From Candidatus Melainabacteria bacterium (lineage in GTDB: Bacteria > Cyanobacteriota > Vampirovibrionia > Obscuribacterales > Obscuribacteraceae): a stretch of DNA of 7,157 bases. The translations under genes and the position numbers were made by a program. Where the stretch lies: the NCBI GenBank assembly GCA_003175915.1, contig PSRH01000131.1, positions 1-7,157 on the forward strand, given 5' to 3'. Below are positions 1 to 5,846 of this stretch, one piece after another; within the stretch, counting starts at the first letter, position 1, and every line of letters starts with the position of its first letter. The notes below the pieces were generated by a model. The model ran no database searches. It saw only the letters and a list, made by a program, of their open reading frames with translations, and had not been told where the DNA came from.

Positions 1-42
1 GTAAAGATTGAACAATAATCTTAGTTCCTGGACAAGTCTTGG

Positions 43-519
43 CTAAAAGATTGCCTTGAATATTTCTTTGACGGCCTTACCACCGGCTCCCGCACCGGTT
101 TTGGCTGCTCTGTCGGTCAAACCCACACCAGTTTTAGCGGTCCGATCGGTAAGACCGATTCCTGTTTTGGCTGGGTCGGTAAGTTCAAAACCAGATTTCT
201 TTTGTTGGCCGCTAACTGGAGTGACCGGTTCAGGCTTGGAAGCAGCCTGCTTATGTTTGCCAGCTTCGTGATGGGGTTTTTTTACTTTGTGCGCCTTGTT
301 AGTCGTAAGGTCAGCCCCTTCAAATGGAGCCGGTTGCCCGGCCTTGTTTCCCTCAAAGCCATGCAGTCCAGGCTGAGAGGCGTCCGAGTCGACACCTGGC
401 GATGTCTCCGGTATGGCCCCTCGCAGTCCATCTGTCGTACTGTTTTCATAACCGCTGTTTTGCGCGTAGGCCGCGCCAGAGTAAACCGTCAGTAACAAAA
501 CAACTAGCTTGATTTTCAT
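43..519 (-). CDS. exported His/Lys-rich protein with C-terminal 11-residue repeats, unknown function
   Basis: The product is 158 residues and I recognise no family. Residues 1-19 form a clear signal peptide (MKIKLVVLLLTVYSGAAYA, then Q20), which is why I start at 519 and not at the far upstream in-frame ATG at 684. The mature part is Gly/Ser/Pro-rich and looks disordered. It carries a basic, histidine-containing stretch at about residues 75-90 (KAHKVKKPHHEAGKHK), then a repeat block (109-151) built on TGxGLTDRxAK, and a short amphipathic end (KEIFKAIF). A purine run (GAGAG) lies several bases before the ATG. A weak promoter guess has a GATAAT -10 on the minus strand at 547-552. The gene is divergent from the Zur-like regulator, 147 bp away, with a Zur/Fur palindrome between them. 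Binding of metal by the His-rich segment is inference only. A weak AT-rich hairpin (4-22) follows the stop codon. Confidence 0.75.
   Translation of the reverse strand: MKIKLVVLLLTVYSGAAYAQNSGYENSTTDGLRGAIPETSPGVDSDASQPGLHGFEGNKAGQPAPFEGADLTTNKAHKVKKPHHEAGKHKQAASKPEPVTPVSGQQKKSGFELTDPAKTGIGLTDRTAKTGVGLTDRAAKTGAGAGGKAVKEIFKAIF
67..195 (-). repeat. in-gene tandem repeat, about 33 bp / 11 residues, four degenerate units
   Basis: Within the exported protein (residues 109-151) the units read SGFELTDPAK (one residue short), TGIGLTDRTAK, TGVGLTDRAAK and a diverged TGAGAGGKAVK. The DNA repeats the same period, seen on the plus strand as recurring 'tcggt(c/a)a' and 'ccngttttngc' blocks. Units two and three are the best preserved, which points to local duplication followed by drift. 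This is a coding repeat, not a CRISPR: there are no unique spacers between conserved repeats. Confidence 0.75.
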
Positions 520-629
520 CGGAACTCTCAGGCCTTCCCTTCTCCAATTATCGCTATTTCGCCGCTTTTTCTTCCAATAAGCCCTATTCCCCCGCCACAC
601 TTGGCGACTCGACTTGACCCTTGCCGAAA

Positions 630-654
630 TGGTAGAATTGAAAATCATTTTCAA
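630..654 (+). promoter_or_regulatory. Zur/Fur operator overlapping an extended -10 promoter
   Basis: Bases 638-654 read TTGAAAATCATTTTCAA, a perfect 8-1-8 inverted repeat. Its core TGAAAATCATTTTCA matches the 7-1-7 Zur boxes I recall from actinobacteria and resembles Fur/Zur boxes in general. It directly follows, with one base of overlap, an extended -10-like element (TGG at 630-632, TAGAAT at 633-638), so a bound repressor would cover the -10 edge and the expected start of transcription near 645. No good -35 is present at 17 bp. The box ends 12 bp before the ATG of the Zur-like gene, implying autorepression. It may also affect the divergent gene. Confidence 0.82.
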
Positions 655-666
655 AAGCGACCACCA

Positions 667-1083
667 ATGGCTAAGCAACCCCAATCAACAGTAGCCGTAA
701 ATGCCCGGCTCACCAAGGGCTCTCAGAAAGTCCTGCAACTGCTTGAGAAGAGAAATAGTTTGTCTACGGCTCAAGAAATCCATTCGCTGTTGCGCAACGA
801 AGACGAAAGCGCCCCAGGATTGACCACGGTTTATCGCGCCCTGGAGTCACTGGTAGCGCTTGGTCTGGTGCAATCCGTTGAACTGGGAGACGGCGAGAAG
901 CGTTTTGAGTTAGTAACCCCTGGCGAACACCATCACCATCTAGTCTGCGAACGTTGCCGAGAGAGCATTCACTTGGACCAATGCTTGGTGGAGGACCTTG
1001 AGTCAGCCATAAAAACTAAGTACGGCTTTGCCGTAACAGGACACATTTTGGAAATCTTCGGAGTCTGCAAGCGGTGCAAGTAA
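667..1083 (+). CDS. zur: Fur-family metalloregulator, Zur-like (zinc uptake repressor)
   Basis: A cytoplasmic DNA-binding repressor of 138 residues, normal length for Fur/Zur. The N-terminal winged helix includes the recognition segment GLTTVYRALESLVALGLV (51-68). The dimerisation and metal domain has the His cluster HHHH (88-91), two CxxC pairs (C94/C97 and C134/C137) fitting the structural zinc site, E81 in 'RFEL', and H126 near the C-terminus. The 'GHILEIFGVCKRC' ending and overall wording resemble FurB/Zur of actinobacteria more than classical iron Fur, and the upstream box has the Zur-type core. Zur over Fur or PerR is therefore likely but not proven. I chose ATG 667 because the in-frame upstream extension to 601 would run through the operator and has no family similarity. 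There is no obvious Shine-Dalgarno. The 3' end overlaps the next gene by 10 bp. Confidence 0.88.
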   Translation: MAKQPQSTVAVNARLTKGSQKVLQLLEKRNSLSTAQEIHSLLRNEDESAPGLTTVYRALESLVALGLVQSVELGDGEKRFELVTPGEHHHHLVCERCRESIHLDQCLVEDLESAIKTKYGFAVTGHILEIFGVCKRCK

Positions 1084-1586
1084 AGACAAAAATTGATCTA
1101 AACGCACATAGCGGCCCTTGCCTTCATTCCCCGGTGGCGCCGGCACAAGTTCTTGGCGAATCTCCCCAGCAGGCGAAGCACGCTCAAATACACGCTCGAG
1201 CAGTAGCAATTGGCTCATTCGACAATCTGGGAATGGCTGCTTCGACGCTCTGTCTGATTCATTGCTTGCTCATGCCTTTTGTGATCACAATGCTGCCAAT
1301 CGTGGGCTGGCAGTGCTTGGAAAGCAAGCATGCTCATCATATTCTTGCCGCCTTTGTGTTCGCTTTTGCAATCTTTGCCATCGTACCTGGTTACTTAAAG
1401 CACCGCCGTACAAGCATCCTGATAAGCACAATCGTCGGGTTGAGCCTGGTTCTTATAGCCACCTTTTTAGCTAACGGTGTACTGCCGGAAAGCCTTGAGC
1501 TACCTCTGATTACAGTCGGGAACCTGATCCTAGTAGCAACCCACTGGCAAAATCGCAAGCTGACGGCTTGCGACCATTCGCATTAA
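1074..1586 (+). CDS. MerC-like four-helix membrane protein, probable metal transport
   Basis: An inner-membrane protein of 170 residues with four predicted helices (about 53-78, 88-107, 115-135, 142-158). The start of helix 1 has the MerC-domain signature DNLGMAASTLCLIHCLLMP, with C60, H63 and C64 as likely metal ligands. The C-terminal tail CDHSH (166-170) could add ligands. MerC proteins carry Hg(II) inward, but no merR, merT, merP or merA is nearby. Overlap with the Zur-like gene suggests translational coupling and a role with zinc or a related metal (inference). The start is GTG 1074 with GGAG at 1060-1063, 10 bases upstream; an in-frame GTG at 1134 is an alternative. The roughly 45-residue polar N-terminus before the domain looks unusually long for MerC and supports caution about the start. 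Confidence 0.82.
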   Translation: MQVKTKIDLNAHSGPCLHSPVAPAQVLGESPQQAKHAQIHARAVAIGSFDNLGMAASTLCLIHCLLMPFVITMLPIVGWQCLESKHAHHILAAFVFAFAIFAIVPGYLKHRRTSILISTIVGLSLVLIATFLANGVLPESLELPLITVGNLILVATHWQNRKLTACDHSH

Positions 1587-1642
1587 ATCTGAACGGCTTA
1601 AGGCTAAAAGAGGAGTATTATTGAGGCTCCTGGAGTTGAGTA

Positions 1643-1906
1643 ATGCATATGAATACTGCCATTTTATTGTTCGCATGGTGGGTGTTCGTCGGAGTCGTGG
1701 GCTACGCTCTATTTGCCTTCATGAGACTGCTCAGCAGCCCAAAATCCAGAAGCAGTCTAGGCGACATAAGCACTGAAGTTGGCTACTCGGTTGACCCTTA
1801 CGGCGTCTCGAAAGTGCAGGACGCGGACACCGCTTCCGATGCCACTTCAATGTCAGATGCGGGGTTCACTAACGCTGTCGGACATACAGGCGGACCCGGA
1901 GTCTAA
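1643..1906 (+). CDS. small single-pass membrane protein, unknown function
   Basis: The product is 87 residues. Residues 5-29 form one strong transmembrane helix (ILLFAWWVFVGVVGYALFAF), followed by a short basic patch (SSPKSRSS) and a polar Ser/Asp/Gly-rich tail with no cysteines. By the positive-inside rule the C-terminal tail should be cytoplasmic. A good Shine-Dalgarno, GGAG (1632-1635), lies 7 bases before ATG 1643; a second ATG at 1649 is less well placed. It sits 56 bp after the MerC-like gene in the same direction, with no terminator evident between them, so it may be the last gene of the zur operon. I recognise no family. Its reality rests on the ribosome binding site, the clean membrane helix and its position. 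Confidence 0.65.
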   Translation: MHMNTAILLFAWWVFVGVVGYALFAFMRLLSSPKSRSSLGDISTEVGYSVDPYGVSKVQDADTASDATSMSDAGFTNAVGHTGGPGV

Positions 1907-1945
1907 ACAGAGCCGGTTCATAAGGACGATAGGCAACTGACGATC

Positions 1946-1975
1946 TTAGCGGCCGCGCCAAACGTGACGCGCTAA
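1946..1975. terminator. possible hairpin between convergent genes
   Basis: TTAGCG (1946-1951) pairs with CGCTAA (1970-1975). A further CG pair can form if a small bulge is allowed. It lies in the 83-bp gap between two convergent genes, where a shared terminator would be expected. There is no clear T-run on either side, so a Rho-independent terminator is only a guess. Confidence 0.22.
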
Positions 1976-1989
1976 TTCAAACTGTCCCT

Positions 1990-3093
1990 TCAATCATGAT
2001 AGTTGACGGGTAGAGTGAGGTGCGTCGTGGCGTCATGCAACCGTTTGATGCCAGCGCGATCTGTCATGATCAGCAATCTGTCGCCTACAGCCAGCACGTT
2101 ATTTGGCGAAGGATTCCAGTCCAGCTCGCCTTCAGTCTTCTCCTGAAGTAGAACCGTCACTTCAAATTTGTGGCGGATCTGATCGATTGTAGCGCCTACC
2201 AAAAACGTATTTGCTTTGACGATCAATTGATAGGCATTGATTGTCGTGCCGCCAAATTCAAAGGAGTCGAGAATGTTTTCACTGATTGCCGCTTGGGCAA
2301 ATAATCGGGAAGAACGGGCCGATGAACTGTAGGCTCCATCTAAACCAAGCGACTTCTCTACCTGTTTGGCCAACTTTTGGTCGAACATTCTAATGATCAC
2401 TTTGATTTGTGGATGCATTTCTCGGGCAGTAAGGGCGGTCTCAAGATTGGTCAGATCATTGTCTGTCACTGCCACGATAGCCTTAGCTTTTCTCGTACTG
2501 GCATTGTCCAGGGTGGAGGAGTCACGGGCATCACCTACGAGCACGGGAACATTGAGGCGCTCAGCTTCTTGAATGAATCGTGCGTGCGGTTCCGCTTCGA
2601 TCGCGACAACGTTTTCACCCAGCGTCACAAGATGCTGAACTACTCTCACACCAACATTGCCCAATCCACAAACAACTATGTGGTTTTCATATGTTGCAGC
2701 CATTAATTTCTGCCACTCCCTTGAATAACGTTTTCTTTGAAAGAGAAGATTGCCCAGGTGCACCACGCCTTCAGCGATAGTGACCATTCCCACCACCGGT
2801 AGGCCGAAAAACAACGCGGATACCATCCAGTTCTCCACAATCGGTAGCGGATTCTGGAAGAAGATCATCAACCAGGTGTAATAGACTGCCTGCAACCAGC
2901 TTATGTGGTTATGCGGCAATTCTGCTTTTGGATAGACATAGTAAAGAACGCAGCAAGAGATAGCAAAAACAAAAATCAAACAAACGAAGAAACTCCTGAA
3001 TTCTTGAAAAAGAACTCTCAGGAAGCGCGTCTTCTGCTTAACATCGTGTTGGACGTGTTTGGCTTCAGGCAAATCGCTTTCTTGTCCTTCCAT
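1990..3093 (-). CDS. two-helix channel-like protein with RCK (TrkA-N/TrkA-C) domains and no K+ selectivity filter
   Basis: A membrane protein of 367 residues with the layout of an MthK/Kch-type potassium channel. TM1 is about residues 33-54, a pore-loop-like segment about 66-87, and TM2 about 91-115. An RCK N domain follows (137-255) with the Rossmann motif VCGLGNVG (141-148) and an acidic residue after strand 2 (VVAIEAEP, E166), typical of NAD(H)-type nucleotide binding. An RCK C domain covers about 283-360. The expected TVGYGD is absent: the pore region reads WLMIFFQNPLPIVEN. The frame is continuous there, so this is not a frameshift. Selective K+ conduction is therefore doubtful. It could be a non-selective channel, a ligand-sensing membrane protein or a divergent channel subfamily. 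The start is ATG 3093, with an in-frame stop two codons upstream. TTG at codon 8, preceded by AAGGA, is an alternative. It is divergent from the kinase gene. Confidence 0.85.
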   Translation of the reverse strand: MEGQESDLPEAKHVQHDVKQKTRFLRVLFQEFRSFFVCLIFVFAISCCVLYYVYPKAELPHNHISWLQAVYYTWLMIFFQNPLPIVENWMVSALFFGLPVVGMVTIAEGVVHLGNLLFQRKRYSREWQKLMAATYENHIVVCGLGNVGVRVVQHLVTLGENVVAIEAEPHARFIQEAERLNVPVLVGDARDSSTLDNASTRKAKAIVAVTDNDLTNLETALTAREMHPQIKVIIRMFDQKLAKQVEKSLGLDGAYSSSARSSRLFAQAAISENILDSFEFGGTTINAYQLIVKANTFLVGATIDQIRHKFEVTVLLQEKTEGELDWNPSPNNVLAVGDRLLIMTDRAGIKRLHDATTHLTLPVNYHD

Positions 3094-3249
3094 CCCCTAA
3101 CCAGGAAATTTTACAGAATTGCCAGCTAAAGGCCACTTAAGCTTTGCAATAAATTGGGGCAAACGCCCACGGGCAGGCAAAGAATAGTTTGTCTGTTCTC
3201 ATAGAACTTTCATAAACCGCAGGTAGTTTCGATAGTGAACCTCACACAC

Positions 3250-3283
3250 GCACTTGCCCCGGGACCAGACTCGGGGCGAGTGC
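3250..3283 (+). promoter_or_regulatory. strong 12-bp stem-loop in the leader of the histidine kinase gene
   Basis: Bases 3250-3261 (GCACTTGCCCCG) pair with 3272-3283 (CGGGGCGAGTGC). This gives a 12-bp stem with one G-T wobble and a 10-base loop. It lies 55 bp before the kinase ATG and is not followed by a T-run (next bases 'actaatttcatg'), so it is not a standard terminator. A possible promoter upstream (TTGTCT 3189-3194, CATAAA 3211-3216, 16-bp spacer) would put the hairpin inside the 5' untranslated leader. It could act in attenuation, RNA stability or protein binding. No known riboswitch was recognised. Confidence 0.5.
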
Positions 3284-3338
3284 ACTAATTTCATGCGTTC
3301 GAACAGTTTGGCATCCTTATAAGGAAACCAATCATTCA

Positions 3339-4808
3339 ATGAAAACATCCGGTCGCCCGATCAAAATCCTGCTCATCGACGACGAGCGAAGCCTGGCTGA
3401 AACGGCTCGATATAAATTAGAGACTGCTGGGCTACGAGCGACGCTTGATAGCGCCATCAATTTGCAAGGCGCCATTTCCAAGATGGAAAAAAAGCGCTTT
3501 GACATCATCGTTCTCAACCCTTTCTTCGGACAAGTCCAGGGGCAAGAAGCCTATCTGTCCGTTCGTAAACGAGCCTGGGACGTGCCCATATTGCTCATCG
3601 TTCCCGCCCACCACGAAGCCGCTGCTCTCAGTTTGATGGATTTAGGCGCCGACGACTACATCATTAAGGAAACAGCCAGACCAACAATACTCTGGCATAC
3701 AGCACGGTCAGTGATCAAACGATGCATCCTGAAGCAGCGATTAAACACGTTGGAAAACGTCACGAAGTCCTGCCCGAATCTGCCCGGCGGTGGTAGATCA
3801 CCTCAAGGACGGGTTGCCGATCAGACAGCCAGACTTGAGCGTTTGAATACTGGTAAACCACAAACCATCAAAAATCTAGCCGGCTCTCTCGAAGCTACGG
3901 TTGGACGGTCCACTCTGCAGGTCTTGCCTTCAGGAAAGCCGGCGGCAAAAGTTCAGAACAAACGCCCCGATAACTCCAAGTTTTGGACGGAACTGAAAGG
4001 CCTTACCCTCGAAAACGTCGAAAAAGCTCTCAAGCACTTTGTCCTCGTCGAAATGGACGGGACTGAAGAAGAGTCGGTGCAATCGTGTCTGAAGCAAATC
4101 TCACTGCTTAAGCACCAACAGACATTCATAACTGGCATCGCCCACGATTTCAAATCGCCTTTACTGGGAGTGATCTGCGCAACCGAGCTGATTAGGAACG
4201 AACGCCTCGGCCCGCTCACTAGCGAACAGGCGGCGGTGATCGAGGGGTTGCAAAGTAGTCAACGCCAGCTCTTGCGCCTGGCCACAAATATGCTCGAGTT
4301 GTACGCAAAACAGCAGAGGAATCTTCGACCCTCATCTGTGCCTTTCAAATTGGCAGATTTGATCCAGGAATGCGCTTTCGCGGCCATGCCGCTGGCACGC
4401 GCCAATGGCTTAAGAATTGTCACGGACATCAAGCTTAACTTTACAGAATACTATGCCGATCAAGATGCTTTGCGGCTATTGATCGACAATTTGCTCGACA
4501 ACGCTATTGCTTTCTCGCCGCACGGAGCTGACGTTTCGCTTGTTGTCAGATCGATCGGAAAAGAAATTGTCATCCGCGTGATCGATCAGGGCCCTGGTTT
4601 GAGCAAAGAGCAACAGTCATTGATCTTCGAATGCATCTGGCCCCAAAAAGAGAATCCTCGCTATACTGCAGCCACCGCGCTGTCCCTTTTTGTGTCAAAT
4701 AGAATCGTCAATGCCTACGGTGGCAGCATGCGTTGCCTTAGCTCATCCATTGACGAAACCGTCTGGGAAGTGGCACTGCCTTTGGTGCAAGAATCGAATC
4801 TACAGTAG
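3339..4808 (+). CDS. histidine kinase with N-terminal pseudo-receiver domain
   Basis: A soluble two-component protein of 489 residues with no membrane helix. An N-terminal receiver fold spans about 8-130: the acidic pair D14/D15 and K110 (DYIIK) are kept, but the phosphoacceptor position is N60 (FDIIVLNPFFG) and the usual Thr/Ser after strand 4 is Pro (LLIVPAHHE). This makes it a pseudo-receiver. A low-complexity linker (about 140-235) has no recognised domain. HisKA follows with H269 in IAHDFKSPL. The HATPase_c domain shows the N box DNLLDNAIAFSP (N384, N388) and G1 box DQGPG (416-420). The G2 box reads ATALSL (445-450) where GxGLGL is usual. Autokinase activity is plausible but may be weakened. 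ATG 3339 is preceded by AAGGAA (3321-3326). No partner response regulator gene is in the window, so it may signal to a distant one. The neighbour is a divergent channel-like gene. Confidence 0.88.
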   Translation: MKTSGRPIKILLIDDERSLAETARYKLETAGLRATLDSAINLQGAISKMEKKRFDIIVLNPFFGQVQGQEAYLSVRKRAWDVPILLIVPAHHEAAALSLMDLGADDYIIKETARPTILWHTARSVIKRCILKQRLNTLENVTKSCPNLPGGGRSPQGRVADQTARLERLNTGKPQTIKNLAGSLEATVGRSTLQVLPSGKPAAKVQNKRPDNSKFWTELKGLTLENVEKALKHFVLVEMDGTEEESVQSCLKQISLLKHQQTFITGIAHDFKSPLLGVICATELIRNERLGPLTSEQAAVIEGLQSSQRQLLRLATNMLELYAKQQRNLRPSSVPFKLADLIQECAFAAMPLARANGLRIVTDIKLNFTEYYADQDALRLLIDNLLDNAIAFSPHGADVSLVVRSIGKEIVIRVIDQGPGLSKEQQSLIFECIWPQKENPRYTAATALSLFVSNRIVNAYGGSMRCLSSSIDETVWEVALPLVQESNLQ

Positions 4809-4899
4809 CGCTCGCTTCCACAATTTTGGCAAAGCATCGTTATCATGCCGCGACATTGGGCATACAAATTGAGGACGATCCGAGTTCGGAATCTCCCGA

Positions 4900-5073
4900 A
4901 TGGGATTGTTCAACCCGACGCGAAATGTCATAACGACAATCAGCGTCAAAGATTTCGAACACGGAGCCGATACCATTAATTGGACTTGCGAAGGGCGGCT
5001 TTCTGGGCGTGGCGAAATCACATTAACCAGTGCTAATTTCTTAAATTCGCCCGGAAACCCACAGCCCCACTAG
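4900..5073 (+). CDS. possible small ORF, 57 residues, unknown function
   Basis: This open frame lies in the 382-bp gap between the kinase and the phosphatase. The product begins MGLFNPTRNVITTISVKDFE and continues with alternating polar and hydrophobic residues and one Cys (TINWTCEGRLSGRGEITL), which looks beta-strand-like and more protein-like than the other frames here. It has no signal peptide, no membrane helix and no recognised family. There is no good Shine-Dalgarno, and the ATG is overlapped by a small inverted repeat (TTCGG 4885-4889 with CCGAA 4896-4900). An in-frame TGA at 4870 limits upstream extension. It may be a genuine small gene, a decayed fragment of a larger one, or chance. 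The rest of the gap (4809-4899) shows nothing recognisable. Confidence 0.35.
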   Translation: MGLFNPTRNVITTISVKDFEHGADTINWTCEGRLSGRGEITLTSANFLNSPGNPQPH

Positions 5074-5117
5074 GTAATATCTCGAAGCCAATTAATCAAC
5101 TATTAGCTTGTATCACC

Positions 5118-5132
5118 TAACACCCCGTGTTA
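5118..5132. promoter_or_regulatory. perfect 6-3-6 inverted repeat, candidate operator
   Basis: TAACAC-CCC-GTGTTA is perfectly symmetric and lies about 60 bp before the phosphatase start, where a promoter is expected. A stem of this size with a 3-base loop and no T-run is more likely a DNA-binding site than a terminator. No regulator is known for it. Confidence 0.35.
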
Positions 5133-5149
5133 CCATTTTCCGGCCCGTC

Positions 5150-5166
5150 CAGTCGGACTGCGACTG
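5150..5166. repeat. perfect 6-5-6 inverted repeat in the phosphatase leader
   Basis: CAGTCG (5150-5155) and CGACTG (5161-5166) flank a 5-base loop and end 24 bp before the phosphatase ATG. This position could affect translation initiation or bind a regulator. It may also be chance. Confidence 0.3.
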
Positions 5167-5190
5167 AGCGACCGCCTACCTACCCACGAC

Positions 5191-5841
5191 ATGACTAGAC
5201 ATTTTATTGCCTTACTGACAGGCCTTTTGCTTTTGACATTTGCACCACAGATGGTGCAAAGCCAGAATCAAGCGAGCGAAGTCGATGCAGCCTTGTTGCC
5301 CGTTACTGGGCCTGTCATCGACAATTTTGCTTTGGTATCAAACCAATTATATAGAGGTGCTGCGCCCTCTGATCTGGCCATTCAGCGTCTTTCTGGACAA
5401 GGATTCAAAACAATAATCGATCTGCGCCTGAACGGAGAGGGCGTCAGGCATGAAAAGGCACTGGCCGATCACTTGGGCATAAAGTACGTCCACATTCCAA
5501 TGGGACTAACTCGCCCCAGCATCAGTCAAATAGTGACCTTCCTGCGTACCGTCAACAATGAGCACAATCAGCCTGTTTTTATCCATTGCCGCTATGGAGC
5601 AGATCGAACTGGCATGCTTGTCGGCATCTACCGAATTCTTGTTGAGAATTGGTCTTACGAAAAAGTTTATAGCGAAATGCGTGAACATCATTTCAAGCCC
5701 TGGTTAGGGGGCATGAGGAAAACGGTAGAACTGGTTGCCGAGAACTCCTCAGCTCAGCAAATGCTGCGCACGCTGATGACCGACCCTAACGAACAACAAG
5801 CGTTTGCTCTCGCTAATCGGATGACCAAGCTCGAACCCTAG
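5191..5841 (+). CDS. exported dual-specificity/tyrosine phosphatase-like protein
   Basis: The 216-residue product belongs to the cysteine-dependent phosphatase superfamily. The catalytic P-loop is HCRYGADRTG (132-141), a CX5R motif with nucleophile C133 and R139. Upstream sit the family landmarks 'NQLYRGAAPS' (51-60) and 'GFKTIIDLRLNGEG' (71-84), typical of DSP/Siw14-like bacterial proteins. Residues 1-25 look like a signal peptide (MTRHFIALLTGLLLLTFAPQ), though the cleavage site is unclear and no lipobox Cys is present, so it should act in the periplasm or outside. The substrate is unknown: phosphotyrosine, inositol phosphates or other phosphate esters are possible. ATG 5191 is chosen because it supplies the signal peptide, but the bases before it (cctacctacccacgac) contain no Shine-Dalgarno. 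The next gene is convergent, ending 5 bp downstream, with no terminator between them. Confidence 0.87.
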   Translation: MTRHFIALLTGLLLLTFAPQMVQSQNQASEVDAALLPVTGPVIDNFALVSNQLYRGAAPSDLAIQRLSGQGFKTIIDLRLNGEGVRHEKALADHLGIKYVHIPMGLTRPSISQIVTFLRTVNNEHNQPVFIHCRYGADRTGMLVGIYRILVENWSYEKVYSEMREHHFKPWLGGMRKTVELVAENSSAQQMLRTLMTDPNEQQAFALANRMTKLEP

Positions 5842-5846
5842 CCATC

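Noticed and set aside
4..22. AAGATT/AATCTT hairpin after the exported protein gene, as a terminator
   Set aside because: The 6-bp AT-rich stem with only a short T-run is too weak for a separate call.
67..195. CRISPR-like array
   Set aside because: The roughly 33-bp units are directly adjacent, in frame and code for repeated LTD motifs, with no unique spacers.
601..666. Longer N-terminus of the Zur-like protein from 601
   Set aside because: It begins at a non-ATG codon and reads through the promoter and operator; the 138-residue form from ATG 667 fits the family length.
520..684. Longer N-terminus of the exported protein, starting at 684
   Set aside because: It would put a basic, Trp/Arg-rich stretch before a perfect signal peptide and would run through the Zur box and into the opposite gene.
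1118..1474. 118-residue plus-strand frame inside the MerC-like gene
   Set aside because: It is a shadow frame; the overlapping MerC frame has real helices and the family signature.
1611..1631. AGGAG/CTCCT pairing before the small membrane protein
   Set aside because: The 5-bp stem with an 11-base loop is too weak to call; the AGGAG is more simply a purine-rich tract.
2377..2706. Plus-strand frames opposite the RCK protein
   Set aside because: They are antisense to a well-supported Rossmann domain and show no domain of their own.
3953..4219. Minus-strand 88-residue frame inside the kinase
   Set aside because: It is Ser/Cys/Arg-rich with no recognisable motif and lies antisense to the HisKA domain.
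4800..5021. Minus-strand 73-residue frame in the gap
   Set aside because: It has no ribosome site or family resemblance, and its composition is less protein-like than the plus-strand frame at 4900-5073.
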